Below are positions 7,443-16,844 of a DNA stretch of 50,343 bases, piece by piece (the first letter of the stretch is position 1; every line of letters begins with the position of its first letter). Position numbers and translations under genes: made by a program. The notes under the pieces are model-generated. The model was not told where the DNA came from. It did no database searches and worked only from the letters and a program-made list of their open reading frames with translations. The stretch comes from a virus, in IMG/VR virus record IMGVR_UViG_3300035698_003909, positions 1 to 50,343 of that record. One strand, 5' to 3'.

Positions 7443-8843
7443 ATGGCTGGTTCTAACAGAATAGGCATTCTTGGTGTATCAACTGGTGGAAGTGCTCCCC
7501 CATTACAAAGTCTGCGTAAGTATGATCGCTCAGATCGTATTATTATGCGTGCATTGTCTGATGCTCCAATTCTGCATATCATAATTACGCGTCAAATGAA
7601 ACGTGGTGTCAAATCAGTGAAGTATTATATGAGTGAAGATGACTATTTCATTCAGAATGGTACGCTGAAAGGTTCCACTTCGGCTGGTGCAGATGCTGCA
7701 TTAACGACATCCACAGTCTATATTTATGTGGCTGGTCCTTCTGATGAAGCTGCTAATACGTTTATGCGTGTTGGTGACAAGATCAATATCGGCGCATTTC
7801 AAACAAATCAAACAGCAACAAAGGGTACAGGCGATGGTTCAACTGATGGTATAGTTCAGTTGGCTGGTGAAGATATGATTGTACGTGAAATCATATCTGC
7901 AAATGTACTTCGTGTTGCTCGTAATGGTGGTGCTGGAACTGCAATAGGTGGTGTTACAGCAGGTTCTGGTAACACATTGAATTGGGATCACAAAGGAAAT
8001 ACTCTTGGTGATGCCTCTGCTTCTCCTTCCGCATTATCCGATGCGCTTGAAGAAGATTATAATTATCGTGAAGTCCAACGTCGTCCTTGGGATATTTCAG
8101 GTCGTAACCTGATGGAAGATTCTTATGGCATGGCGGACTTGCAACGTTTGGCTATCAAAAACCGTACCCAATTCCTTCGTGACATGGAAAAGAAATTCTG
8201 GACAAGTCATAGGTATTTGACCTATACTGCTCAGAATCTTGACGAATCTCACACAGGTGGTTGGATGGAATATGTGGCTGACACTTCCACAACCGGAACA
8301 CGTATCGCAGCTTATGATGCTTCCAAAGACCTCGTAATGGGTGATGGAACACAGCGTGTGTGGCTGGTCAACAAAAACTTCGGTCTCCACAATTGGAACT
8401 CATTCATGGAGAAATCTCTGAAATACGGTTCCAAGAATAAGCTCGGAGTTGGTGGTCGTGAATATCTTACCAATCTTGAAAACACACTTCGTCCTCATTA
8501 TGGTGGATTCGATTGGGAAGTTGATTCATTTGGATTTGGTATCATGATGGCACGTACATCGTTTGGTGAGATTCCAATTGCTGTTGAGCAGGAATGGTCA
8601 GATGGTGCTGCTGCACATAAATACAATTTTGGTGTTGTTGACATGGATTACGTGTGGTATACTTATGGAATGGGACCATGTGCTGTTAAAGGCTGTGGTA
8701 ACACAAATTCTGATCTTCATATCCATAAGGAAATCCAGGCAAACGATGAACTTCATCGTAAAGATGAGTTGTTTGCAGATTTCGGATTCGACCAACGATT
8801 CCGTAAAGCTCATTCCTGGTTGATTTGGGACGGAACTAATTAA
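7443..8843 (+). CDS. Major capsid protein (probable HK97 fold)
   Basis: This protein has 466 residues. ATG 7443 is preceded by AAAAGGAG at ideal spacing. The frame is open further upstream, but that stretch is promoter and leader. The length, position after a scaffold-like gene, the N-terminal LRKYDRSDRIIMRALSDAP segment, and Gly/Ala/Thr-rich beta segments separated by helices fit an HK97-fold coat protein, and the overall look recalls SU10-type coat proteins. I cannot confirm the subfamily without a structure or profile search. A strong AAGGAGG follows directly for the next gene. Confidence 0.8.
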   Translation: MAGSNRIGILGVSTGGSAPPLQSLRKYDRSDRIIMRALSDAPILHIIITRQMKRGVKSVKYYMSEDDYFIQNGTLKGSTSAGADAALTTSTVYIYVAGPSDEAANTFMRVGDKINIGAFQTNQTATKGTGDGSTDGIVQLAGEDMIVREIISANVLRVARNGGAGTAIGGVTAGSGNTLNWDHKGNTLGDASASPSALSDALEEDYNYREVQRRPWDISGRNLMEDSYGMADLQRLAIKNRTQFLRDMEKKFWTSHRYLTYTAQNLDESHTGGWMEYVADTSTTGTRIAAYDASKDLVMGDGTQRVWLVNKNFGLHNWNSFMEKSLKYGSKNKLGVGGREYLTNLENTLRPHYGGFDWEVDSFGFGIMMARTSFGEIPIAVEQEWSDGAAAHKYNFGVVDMDYVWYTYGMGPCAVKGCGNTNSDLHIHKEIQANDELHRKDELFADFGFDQRFRKAHSWLIWDGTN

Positions 8844-8856
8844 AAAGGAGGTTCCG

Positions 8857-9540
8857 ATGTCAGATCAAAAAACAAGAAGTAACTTACGCATGAATGACTA
8901 CAACTCGCATTTTTCACGCAAGAAAGTATTCATTCCTGCTGTGCCTCCTGGTATGCCAGCAAGTGTTCGTTCTGTTGGTCGTGCTGGGGCTGGTGATACA
9001 ACCACTACTGTATTCTTATTTGCTGTGGGTGATCAGGTTGTGGCAAATGCTGACATGAATAATACTCATGTTGTAATGCCACGCTTATCAACTTCTGGCG
9101 ATGAAGTATGTACATGGTGGCAAGCACCTGATGATTACTATTCAGGTGATGCAATTCATGCTTGGGTATTGTTTGCTAATGATGGTCCTACGACAACCAC
9201 AGTTCGTGTTCCTTACACAATGGTGTACAGCACGAAAAAGGTTGTCGATTATGCGGCGGGTTCACCAAATGTAACTGGTGAAGCAATAGCGGAAGCAGCA
9301 TCGGCGCTATCAACTGCTGTTAGCGAGACTGTTAAGATGGATGGTTTGGTTCAGTACGCAACATATCGTGGTGAACGTGGAACTATCAATCAGGCTATTA
9401 TTGATCGTGGTGATATTGTCACATTGAAAATTGAATGTGGAACCACAGTCAGTAGTGGTACAATGTCGATTGTCGGTGTTGAGATCGATTATGCAATGCG
9501 TATGCGGAATGAAACCGTAATTGAACTTTATGATGTTTAA
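8857..9540 (+). CDS. Capsid-associated (decoration-type) protein
   Basis: This 227-residue protein has a near-perfect AAGGAGG in front of its ATG. After a charged N-terminus, the chain is rich in Thr, Val and Gly with alternating beta patterns and a Pro-rich hinge (IPAVPPGMPASV). No enzyme motif is visible. Directly following the coat gene with a strong ribosome site, it is most likely an abundant virion protein such as a decoration or minor head protein. This is inferred from position and composition. Confidence 0.65.
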   Translation: MSDQKTRSNLRMNDYNSHFSRKKVFIPAVPPGMPASVRSVGRAGAGDTTTTVFLFAVGDQVVANADMNNTHVVMPRLSTSGDEVCTWWQAPDDYYSGDAIHAWVLFANDGPTTTTVRVPYTMVYSTKKVVDYAAGSPNVTGEAIAEAASALSTAVSETVKMDGLVQYATYRGERGTINQAIIDRGDIVTLKIECGTTVSSGTMSIVGVEIDYAMRMRNETVIELYDV

Positions 9541-9554
9541 CAAGGAGACTGCAA

Positions 9555-9944
9555 ATGGCTAAATCATTTTATGGCACGTCTCAAAAAGTAATCATGGATA
9601 GTATAGATCGTAGAAGCTCAAATGGAGCCGACGGTCTTATAGTTGAAACCGTAGAATGCCCAGCAACTGCTGGTAAAATCAGTCTGTTTAATAGTGAAGC
9701 AACTGCTTACACTAAGACTCCGACTGATGCCACTACTGGTGCTGCTATTCTTGGTGCGATCAAGCATATTCTTGGTGTTTCGATTATCGCGTCTGTGTCC
9801 ACTGTGAATGAAGGAACGACTACAGTGGCATACATGACTGCTTTGAGAAAGGTCAATGGTCCTACAACTGTTGCAGAGTTATTGGTACATAAAAACAATG
9901 ATGGTGTTCTGTACTCAGTAACAGTATTTGGGAAAGCATTCTAA
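9555..9944 (+). CDS. Small structural protein after capsid
   Basis: This 129-residue, beta-rich, Thr/Ala/Val-rich protein has AAGGAG close upstream. It is the last gene before an intrinsic terminator, closing the capsid transcription unit. The size and context suggest a second decoration or cement protein, but no family is recognised. Confidence 0.6.
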   Translation: MAKSFYGTSQKVIMDSIDRRSSNGADGLIVETVECPATAGKISLFNSEATAYTKTPTDATTGAAILGAIKHILGVSIIASVSTVNEGTTTVAYMTALRKVNGPTTVAELLVHKNNDGVLYSVTVFGKAF

Positions 9945-9951
9945 TTAACAG

Positions 9952-9980
9952 GGGGAGTCTTAATCGGCTCCCCTATTTTT
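9952..9980 (+). terminator. Intrinsic terminator after the capsid genes
   Basis: GGGGAG (9952-9957) pairs with CTCCCC (9968-9973) around a 10-nt loop, followed by TATTTTT. It separates the capsid genes from the glycan cassette, so the cassette would be expressed at a lower level or from its own promoter. Confidence 0.8.
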
Positions 9981-9998
9981 ACAATCAGGAGGACACTG

Positions 9999-10970
9999 AT
10001 GAAGTATTGTTTATATGCTGATCCTAATTGGCTTATTCAGAGCTACGGATTGGATCGTTCTTTGACAAAACCTATTCACCCGGATTTATTACCTGAAGTG
10101 ATGCACAGTGGGCTTACAAATTGGGCAAGAGCGTTAAATGGTGTGTTTGATGTACCAGCGACAATTGAAGAGTTTGAACAATATGATGTGATACATGTGA
10201 ATATGACAATGAAGAATGTTGGACTTATTAAACGCCTGAAACACAGAATGCAATGGGTTGAGAATCCACCACTGATTGTTTGTAATCCTGATTATGCACT
10301 TGAAATGTGGGACAACTTCCAACGCTTGGATTTGTTCATTCAGGATATGAAACTTGCAGACAGATTGTTTTGTGTGGAGAGCACAATGACTGATACGCTG
10401 TCGACATTGACTGATAAGAAAGTCTGGCACATACCACATCCTACAAACGTCACTCAGTTGCAAGAGTTGTATGGTGACAAGTTTGAAACTGATCCATTTC
10501 CAAAGCCAGTCGTAATTACTGTTGTTCATCATTATGATCAGAACTATCTACTCCCGACTTATGCGATCATGAAAGTGAAAGAAAAGCATGATTTTGAAGC
10601 AATCATGATTGGCAACCTCGATGGACATAAGCCATTTGTTCGGACAGTATACGATGAGCTGTATGATGCCGTTCCATTTGATACAATGATTAGCATGATG
10701 TCTCGTGCCACATGCGTGATTGATACTGCTGTAACACATTCATACGGTCGTGTTGGAGTTGAATGCAGAGCGGTTGGAACACCTTGTATTGGCAATCATG
10801 ACATAGAATCGATTACAAGCGTTCGTAACAGCATTGATATACTTAATGTGTCTAATATAGTAAGTTCAATAGAAGATTGCTTAGAAGGATCCTATGATCG
10901 CGTGATGGGTAGTTTTGATTACAGCTACATTTCATCTGCTAAGAAGTGGGAGGGCATGATCAATGGCTGA
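9999..10970 (+). CDS. Glycosyltransferase-like protein (GT4/GT-B type)
   Basis: This 323-residue protein has AGGAGG ahead of ATG 9999. The N-terminal half has Rossmann-like beta-alpha units (YDVIHVNMTMKN, NPPLIVCNPDY), as in GT-B enzymes. The C-terminal half contains VVITVVHHYDQNY and then SYGRVGVECRAVGTPCIGN, which corresponds to the acceptor/donor motif with conserved Glu in GT4-like enzymes. The sugar donor and acceptor are unknown. It is the first gene of a five-gene glycan cassette and overlaps the next gene by eight bases. Confidence 0.7.
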   Translation: MKYCLYADPNWLIQSYGLDRSLTKPIHPDLLPEVMHSGLTNWARALNGVFDVPATIEEFEQYDVIHVNMTMKNVGLIKRLKHRMQWVENPPLIVCNPDYALEMWDNFQRLDLFIQDMKLADRLFCVESTMTDTLSTLTDKKVWHIPHPTNVTQLQELYGDKFETDPFPKPVVITVVHHYDQNYLLPTYAIMKVKEKHDFEAIMIGNLDGHKPFVRTVYDELYDAVPFDTMISMMSRATCVIDTAVTHSYGRVGVECRAVGTPCIGNHDIESITSVRNSIDILNVSNIVSSIEDCLEGSYDRVMGSFDYSYISSAKKWEGMING

Positions 10971-11841
10971 CGTGATTGTAGTATCTGATGTTGAAGGCAA
11001 GACAGTTGGTGATTTTGTACAACGTGGGATTGAGAAAGCTGGTCATACTTGTAAATGTTATTATTCTCGTACAAATCCTACGGGGTTTCATAACCCAAAT
11101 GGCGTGTTTGGTCTTGACAATGTCCCAAGTTCAGACATGTTGATTATATTTGGAACACCAGCATTTGCAGAATTGATGAAGCATGGGATGCCGGGAACAG
11201 ACGATGTTCGAGTGGTGTTGACAGATTCTCATTATCGTGTTTCAGCAAAAGCTGTAAATCTGGCTTGTAAGGGATCGGGATTCCATGTATATGCGATGCC
11301 GGATTTGTTTATGTATCGTGAGCGGTATGCAACATTGCCTTACTACCATCCGATGGAAATAGGATTCACTGGACAAAAGGACAAGGGAATCACAGTCTGT
11401 CATTCACCTTCACGATTTGAAAAGATGGCATTGAAGGGAACTGAGCAAATATGCAAGAAAGTGAGAACATTTCCTGTTAGATTCCAACTTGTCCTGTATA
11501 AAATGTGGGAAGAATGTTTGCAGATCAAAGCAGGATCGCACATCTTTATTGATCAGTTGATTAATGACAAGGATCATTACATTGGCGGTGTCGGCAAATC
11601 CGGACTTGAAGCAATGGCATTACAATGCTTGACAATGACATCTGGTATACCATTTGAATCTGATTGTTTCCCGTCTCCACCTGTTGTGTGGTTGAAAGAT
11701 TATAATGATCTTGGAGAGAAGTTGAAATACTATCTTGATAATCCGGTAGAGCGTAAGAAAGCAACCAGCTTGCAACATCTGTGGGCAAAACAATACTTGA
11801 GTCTTGAGTTTGTTGGCAAACATCTGACACAGGAGTTGTAA
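10963..11841 (+). CDS. Glycosyltransferase-like protein (GT-B type)
   Basis: This 292-residue protein has GGGAGG nine bases before its ATG. It begins with a Rossmann-like strand (MADVIVVSDVEGKTVGDFV). It carries GGVGKSGLEAMALQCLTMTS, equivalent to the GT-B motif in which a Glu contacts the nucleotide sugar. The protein is shorter than classical GT4 enzymes. It lies second in the glycan cassette and its stop overlaps the methyltransferase start (TAATG). Confidence 0.68.
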   Translation: MADVIVVSDVEGKTVGDFVQRGIEKAGHTCKCYYSRTNPTGFHNPNGVFGLDNVPSSDMLIIFGTPAFAELMKHGMPGTDDVRVVLTDSHYRVSAKAVNLACKGSGFHVYAMPDLFMYRERYATLPYYHPMEIGFTGQKDKGITVCHSPSRFEKMALKGTEQICKKVRTFPVRFQLVLYKMWEECLQIKAGSHIFIDQLINDKDHYIGGVGKSGLEAMALQCLTMTSGIPFESDCFPSPPVVWLKDYNDLGEKLKYYLDNPVERKKATSLQHLWAKQYLSLEFVGKHLTQEL

Positions 11842-12401
11842 TGGGATATAACAACTCTGATTGGGATCATATACAAGAAGCTCAGGATTCATATGCCATA
11901 CGTAGGCAATTTGATATTGATCACGGTGCGTGTTTGTATGGCATCATGAAGTTATTTGTTGGTTGTCGTGGAGATGTTCTTGATGTTGGATGTGGGAAAA
12001 TTGATAATCATTACATTGATGGCAGCAATAATATTACTGGCATTGATCCACTTCATTCAACAATTGACAGGTTTACAGTGTTGCAGGGTCATGCAGAGTG
12101 TATGCCATTTGAAGACAACTCATTTGATGCAGTTGTTGCAGCATCATCATTGGATCATGTCAAAGATGTGAACAAGGCATTATCTGAGATTACAAGGGTT
12201 ATGAAACCTGATGCGCATTTCTATCTGTACAGTTCTGTGTGGAATACGCCAACAATTGACAAGCGTCATACGTATTCTTGGACATCAGACGAGCTATTTG
12301 AATTGCTTGGTGAGTATTTTATAGTAAATCGTTACATTTGGTATGTGAACACACTGACCATACCAGTACTTTTTTATGATGGAATCACGGAGGACACGTA
12401 A
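11841..12401 (+). CDS. Class I SAM-dependent methyltransferase
   Basis: This 186-residue protein has the SAM-binding motif I as GDVLDVGCGKID around residues 44-55. ITGIDPLHS then supplies the acidic ribose-binding residue, and MPFEDNSFDAVVAASSLDHV is motif III/IV of Methyltransf_11-type enzymes. The substrate is unknown. Within a sugar cassette it may methylate a glycan or a sugar intermediate. CAGGAG precedes the ATG, and the gene is stop-start coupled on both sides. Confidence 0.85.
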   Translation: MGYNNSDWDHIQEAQDSYAIRRQFDIDHGACLYGIMKLFVGCRGDVLDVGCGKIDNHYIDGSNNITGIDPLHSTIDRFTVLQGHAECMPFEDNSFDAVVAASSLDHVKDVNKALSEITRVMKPDAHFYLYSSVWNTPTIDKRHTYSWTSDELFELLGEYFIVNRYIWYVNTLTIPVLFYDGITEDT

Positions 12402-13270
12402 TGAACATATTAGTAACTGGCGGTGCTGGATTTATTGGCAGCAACATTGTCAATAGGTTATCGGTACTTGAAGAAAATAATGTTGTAATTGTAGATGATT
12501 TGTCAAGTGGTAACGTGGATAATTTATGCTCTGCTGCAAAGAAACAACTTAATGAGCATAGTATTCTTGATGACAATAAAATGAGAGAGTTGTTTAACAA
12601 TTATAAGTTTGATGCTGTGTTTCATCTCGCTGTGTGTAAAAAGCGAATTGGTGATCTTAATCCTGCCACAGACTTGTTGGTAAACAGTCTTGGAACATTG
12701 AAGCTTGCAATACTATGCAGAGAATTTGGTGTCAAGAAGTTCATTTACAGTTCAACAGGCAGCGTATATGGTAATCAGACACAAATAGATGTTTTGTCAC
12801 CACAGATTCCCGTCAGTTACTATGGTGTCAGTAAGTTGGCAGCAGAGAATTATTTGCGACTATTCACGCGGGAAATGACAGTTAATGCAATGCGATATTT
12901 TCATGTCTATGGTAAGAACCAGAATGATAGCGAATACGGCGGTGTTGTAGCACGGTTCATCAAGCTCGGCAAAGAAGGTAAAGACATCCCTGTTTATGGT
13001 GATGGTGATCAGATAAGATTATTCACCCACGTTGATGATGTCGTAGATCGTAATATTGAAATGCTGGACGTTAAGAAATCAACCATGACAAATATTTGTG
13101 CGATGAAACCATACTCAATTAATCAGCTTGCGGATTGGATTGCAGATAAGTTCAATGTGAAAGTTACTCATCATGACCCTATACCGGGGGATATTTACAA
13201 TTTCAATGTTGTTGATGGTTATGGGAGGTACAAGATTGACTTCTTCAAAGAGTTGGAGGAGTTGATATGA
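12401..13270 (+). CDS. NAD-dependent epimerase/dehydratase (extended SDR)
   Basis: This 289-residue protein begins with the dinucleotide-binding TGGAGFIGS at residues 6-14, then VDDLSSG. YSSTGSVYG follows, and the catalytic Tyr-Lys pair is in SYYGVSKLAAENY near residue 140. This is the UDP-glucose 4-epimerase or dTDP-glucose dehydratase family, so it would convert a nucleotide sugar for the neighbouring transferases. It is a little short compared with GalE (about 330). CGGAGG precedes ATG 12401. The exact substrate cannot be told from the sequence. Confidence 0.85.
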   Translation: MNILVTGGAGFIGSNIVNRLSVLEENNVVIVDDLSSGNVDNLCSAAKKQLNEHSILDDNKMRELFNNYKFDAVFHLAVCKKRIGDLNPATDLLVNSLGTLKLAILCREFGVKKFIYSSTGSVYGNQTQIDVLSPQIPVSYYGVSKLAAENYLRLFTREMTVNAMRYFHVYGKNQNDSEYGGVVARFIKLGKEGKDIPVYGDGDQIRLFTHVDDVVDRNIEMLDVKKSTMTNICAMKPYSINQLADWIADKFNVKVTHHDPIPGDIYNFNVVDGYGRYKIDFFKELEELI

Positions 13271-14193
13271 AAAAGAATGTTTTATTTGCAGTTGTGAATG
13301 ATTGGGCAAACAGTGGTTATAAGATGTGTGAAGCCATCAATCGTTACAGTAAGAAATATCATGTCGACTATTTTGCTGTTAATGAGCATTCGTTTGGTTA
13401 TTATCGTGGTGATAATGTTGTAACAACAGGTGGACAGCCTGTTATGGATAGATTGCAGGAATGCCACAAGAAAGCTGACATCATCCATTTTAAAGAGAAT
13501 GAAGGTGTACTGCTTAACATAAAAAAGGAACCAAATAAGGTTGTATTTGATCTTGACAAGCCGGTTGTGGTCACGTTCGGTGGTAGCGTATTTCGTAAGC
13601 ATCATGTTGAAATATGGGAAAATAATAAGCAATATGTAGATGCTGCAACCGTGACAACGCCTGACCTCCTGTTTGATGGTATTGATAGTACGTTGTTGCC
13701 GTTTGCATTTGATACGGATAAGTACAAACCGATTGAGAAGTCAAATGATATGATTATAATCGGGCATATGCCGAGTATCAGCACTAAGAAAGGAACCAGT
13801 GAGATAATGCCCGTAATAGATGCCATTAAAGGCACACACAACCACACAGACGCACTTTATGTTACACAGGGTTATCATTACACTATTATGGAATTAAAGC
13901 GTCTGTGCCACGTTTATATTGATGCTTTGTGCAATGTGTATGCTTACGGTAACAGTGCGGTTGAATCAATGGCATTAGGTAGTGCAGTATTGACCAATCA
14001 TAGTTATGGTGCAGATCAACCGATTGCGGCATCAACACCAGAAATATTGGAATATCAATTGAATAAGCTTGTGAGTGATCGTGAATACCTATATCAAATG
14101 CAACATGAGTCTCGTAAGTGGGCAGTCGATCATCACAGTTATAAAGTAATATCAAACAAGTTGGAAGCTATATATGATGGAGTATCAGCATGA
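13267..14193 (+). CDS. Glycosyltransferase-like protein
   Basis: This 308-residue protein has GGAGGAG before ATG 13267, overlapping the epimerase stop. The architecture is GT-B-like. An N-terminal domain has KKADIIHFKENEG and VVVTFGGS; a C-terminal domain has IIIGHMPSISTKKGTSEI (donor-binding start) and YAYGNSAVESMALGSAVLTN with the typical Glu. It is the third transferase-like gene in the cassette and overlaps the following connector gene by four bases (ATGA), so the cassette is translationally merged with virion assembly genes. Confidence 0.7.
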   Translation: MKKNVLFAVVNDWANSGYKMCEAINRYSKKYHVDYFAVNEHSFGYYRGDNVVTTGGQPVMDRLQECHKKADIIHFKENEGVLLNIKKEPNKVVFDLDKPVVVTFGGSVFRKHHVEIWENNKQYVDAATVTTPDLLFDGIDSTLLPFAFDTDKYKPIEKSNDMIIIGHMPSISTKKGTSEIMPVIDAIKGTHNHTDALYVTQGYHYTIMELKRLCHVYIDALCNVYAYGNSAVESMALGSAVLTNHSYGADQPIAASTPEILEYQLNKLVSDREYLYQMQHESRKWAVDHHSYKVISNKLEAIYDGVSA

Positions 14194-14810
14194 CAACTAA
14201 TCAAATGACAACACTGTTGGGCTATTTCCTTGATGATCCAAATGAAGGAACTTACACCGCAGCTATCAAACTTGCAGCGTTGAATGCAGCACAAAAGTAT
14301 ATCGCAGGAATTGTAGGAAGTGGATTGTTGGAAGATTTACAGACAGATACGACGTTCTCAGCAGAAGCAACTGGAAACTCTGTCCCAACGAACTACTTCC
14401 GATATACCAACAGTGTACTGTATTCATTGTCTCCACAGAAGTGGGTGACTAAGCTGGAAGTTGATGATCTTGATATGCACGACAATAATCAGTACTCACG
14501 TGGATCGCAGCTTGGTCCCGTGTGTTATTTGTGGGGTAATTCATATTACCTGATGACAGATAGTGCAGATTTCGGTGGTACGAATGCTAATGTAAGATTA
14601 TACTATTTGAAAACAACCACTGATATGACTGCTGGTGATACGTGTGAATTGAGTGAAATACTTCATGATCCATTTGTTGGATATACAGAAGCTCAATTGC
14701 GCATGACATATAAATTTGGTGATCCTCAAATTCTGGTGGCGAAGATGCAGGAATCGATTGCCAAGATCAGAGATATTGATGAAAAACATAAACAGGGGGA
14801 CATATTATGA
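14190..14810 (+). CDS. Probable head-tail connector/adaptor protein
   Basis: This 206-residue protein opens with LLGYFLDDPNEGTYTAAIKLAALNAAQKYIAG, the helical start often seen in phage adaptor proteins that bind the portal. A beta-rich middle and a C-terminal helix ending in a Lys/Asp segment follow. It starts inside the last codon of the glycosyltransferase gene. Position at the head of the tail genes supports the call. No specific family is confirmed. Confidence 0.6.
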   Translation: MTTNQMTTLLGYFLDDPNEGTYTAAIKLAALNAAQKYIAGIVGSGLLEDLQTDTTFSAEATGNSVPTNYFRYTNSVLYSLSPQKWVTKLEVDDLDMHDNNQYSRGSQLGPVCYLWGNSYYLMTDSADFGGTNANVRLYYLKTTTDMTAGDTCELSEILHDPFVGYTEAQLRMTYKFGDPQILVAKMQESIAKIRDIDEKHKQGDIL

Positions 14811-15004
14811 GTTTGTCTGCTTATCGAAATAAGACAGCGGCACAACTGGCAAATATTACAGATTATCAAACTGTGCTTAATGACAGTTACTTCACATCCA
14901 ATCCTGCTGATCAGATAAAAGAAATTATAGCTCGTGTTGATCAGGTAAGATTTACGACAGACTTCGATGATGTGCAGTCTGCCATTGATGATCTTTCAAC
15001 ATAG
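14807..15004 (+). CDS. Small 65-residue protein in the connector operon
   Basis: The ATG lies behind GGGGGA and overlaps the previous stop (ATGA). The protein is helical and acidic, with no motif recognised. Conserved tight spacing (stop then AGGAG for the tailspike) argues that it is real. It may be a head-closure accessory, inferred from location only. Confidence 0.6.
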   Translation: MSLSAYRNKTAAQLANITDYQTVLNDSYFTSNPADQIKEIIARVDQVRFTTDFDDVQSAIDDLST

Positions 15005-15012
15005 GAGTTGAT

Positions 15013-16836
15013 ATGAATCCGTTTAATTTCATAGTTTACAAATACCAAGATTATAATAGCATTGATGTGAATAGTGCTGAGAAGCCAAGATTGCACTGGA
15101 AGCACAGACGTGCATGTTGGAAATATCGTAAGCAAGTTGAAAACAGCCGTAAGCCTGGACGACAGGTAATTGATAACATTGATATAGGATTTCTTACTGA
15201 ATGGTTGAATCCTGTTCAGCTTGGTGTCAACATGCTGAATCCTGGCGGTGAAGTTTATTTGCCGACAGGAACCTATACTCAGACTGATAATACCGTTACA
15301 GGAGTTGATAACTTTACAATGCGTGGTAGTGGGTATGCAACAATAATGAAGATGGCATTAACTTCCAAAACCAACCAGAAACTTCTTCAGTTATCATCCA
15401 AAGATTATGCAGAAATTAGTCATCTGCGGTTTTGGGGAGACAGTGGTACAATCAACACAGCAACATTTTCATCTGAGTTTCAGCATGGTATAGATATTGT
15501 TAACTCGACAAATGTGTGGGTTCATAATTGTTGGATTGATGATATGTGCGGGGATGGTATCTACATCGGTGGAACTTCCAGTGACATCAATATTAGCAAC
15601 AATATCATTGTCAATACTCAACGAGATGCCGGTAATTCAATAGGTCGTAATTGTGTGGCATGTGTTGAAGGATCACGCATCAACATCAGTGACAATGAAA
15701 TGCGGTATGGTTTTCCTGCTACTATTGATCTTGAGACTAATACAGATGATGATTACACAATTGCAGACGTGGTCATCAGCAACAATATCATACGCGATAG
15801 TTTGACATATGGGATAAGTCTCAATCCGGTAACTGCAACAGGTGGCAAAACTGCATTATTGGAACGTGTGAATGTCACAGGGAATATCATACGGGACACT
15901 GTGAGTTGTGGTATCTATGTTTATGCAAATGAAACAACAGGAACAGCAACAGCAGAGAACATTACGATCAATGATAATATTCTGGAAGATTGTTCGGATG
16001 TTGGTGCTGCACGACCGGGATCAATTGAATTACGTGTTTGTGATGATGTTAAGGTTACAGACAACCTAATCAAAGGTAGTGGGAGCAATGGTATAATTAC
16101 ACAAGCATCACAGTCACATATTGAGATTGTTGGTAATCGTGTTGAGACATCATATTTGCATGGAATCTTTTGTAGCAATACGTCTGGTAATGAATCGAGC
16201 TATTTTAAGATTACTGATAATGTATGTAAGAACAATAGCACATCAGCAGCCAATACATATGATGGTATCGTGTGTCAATATCTTGATAAATCAGTTATCG
16301 ATACTAATTACTGTTATGATACAAATGGCACACCAAACCATAAATATGGTATTGAGATACAGAATTGTGATGATATGTTCTTCGGGACTGTGCATGGAAC
16401 GGGCTTTGGTACGGCACTGTTCAGACTTGCAACAGTTGATAATATAAGATTAAAGGATGCACGTCCACTTGCAACTTGGTGGTATGATGATGTTGCACAA
16501 GGACTATCAATTACAGGAATGAAGATTGGTAGTGATGAAGCGGGTGCAAGTAAGATTGAGATGCCGTTCGATTGCTATGTTGTTGCAGTAGCAGTGTTTG
16601 CCAATGATAGCATAACAGCAGGTACACTATCATGCAGAGTCAACGTTAACGGAACCGGCAAAAGTGGTACTGATGTCACATTGACAACGAGTAATCCTTT
16701 AAATAATTACAAAGTGATAGGTGATTCTCCTCAGATCGTGGCACAAGGTGAGTATCTTAATATGGACATATTTGCAGATGGCACAATGACACCGGATGGT
16801 ACTGTAGATGTTCGTGCAACCATATTTGTAATATAG
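15013..16836 (+). CDS. Tailspike-like protein with right-handed parallel beta-helix
   Basis: This protein has 607 residues. After a basic N-terminus (about 60 residues, possibly the virion anchor), EVYLPTGTYTQTD and NFTMRGSGYATIM mark entry into a pectate-lyase-like beta-helix. Many short turns of the pattern INISNNIIVN, VVISNNIIRD, ITINDNILED, VKVTDNLIKG and IEIVGNRVET follow over residues 130-450. The last 100 residues look like a beta-sandwich (jelly-roll) trimerisation or binding domain. Such proteins bind and often cleave host surface polysaccharide. No catalytic residues can be assigned. AGGAG precedes ATG 15013. Confidence 0.85.
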   Translation: MNPFNFIVYKYQDYNSIDVNSAEKPRLHWKHRRACWKYRKQVENSRKPGRQVIDNIDIGFLTEWLNPVQLGVNMLNPGGEVYLPTGTYTQTDNTVTGVDNFTMRGSGYATIMKMALTSKTNQKLLQLSSKDYAEISHLRFWGDSGTINTATFSSEFQHGIDIVNSTNVWVHNCWIDDMCGDGIYIGGTSSDINISNNIIVNTQRDAGNSIGRNCVACVEGSRINISDNEMRYGFPATIDLETNTDDDYTIADVVISNNIIRDSLTYGISLNPVTATGGKTALLERVNVTGNIIRDTVSCGIYVYANETTGTATAENITINDNILEDCSDVGAARPGSIELRVCDDVKVTDNLIKGSGSNGIITQASQSHIEIVGNRVETSYLHGIFCSNTSGNESSYFKITDNVCKNNSTSAANTYDGIVCQYLDKSVIDTNYCYDTNGTPNHKYGIEIQNCDDMFFGTVHGTGFGTALFRLATVDNIRLKDARPLATWWYDDVAQGLSITGMKIGSDEAGASKIEMPFDCYVVAVAVFANDSITAGTLSCRVNVNGTGKSGTDVTLTTSNPLNNYKVIGDSPQIVAQGEYLNMDIFADGTMTPDGTVDVRATIFVI

Positions 16837-16844
16837 GAGCTGTC

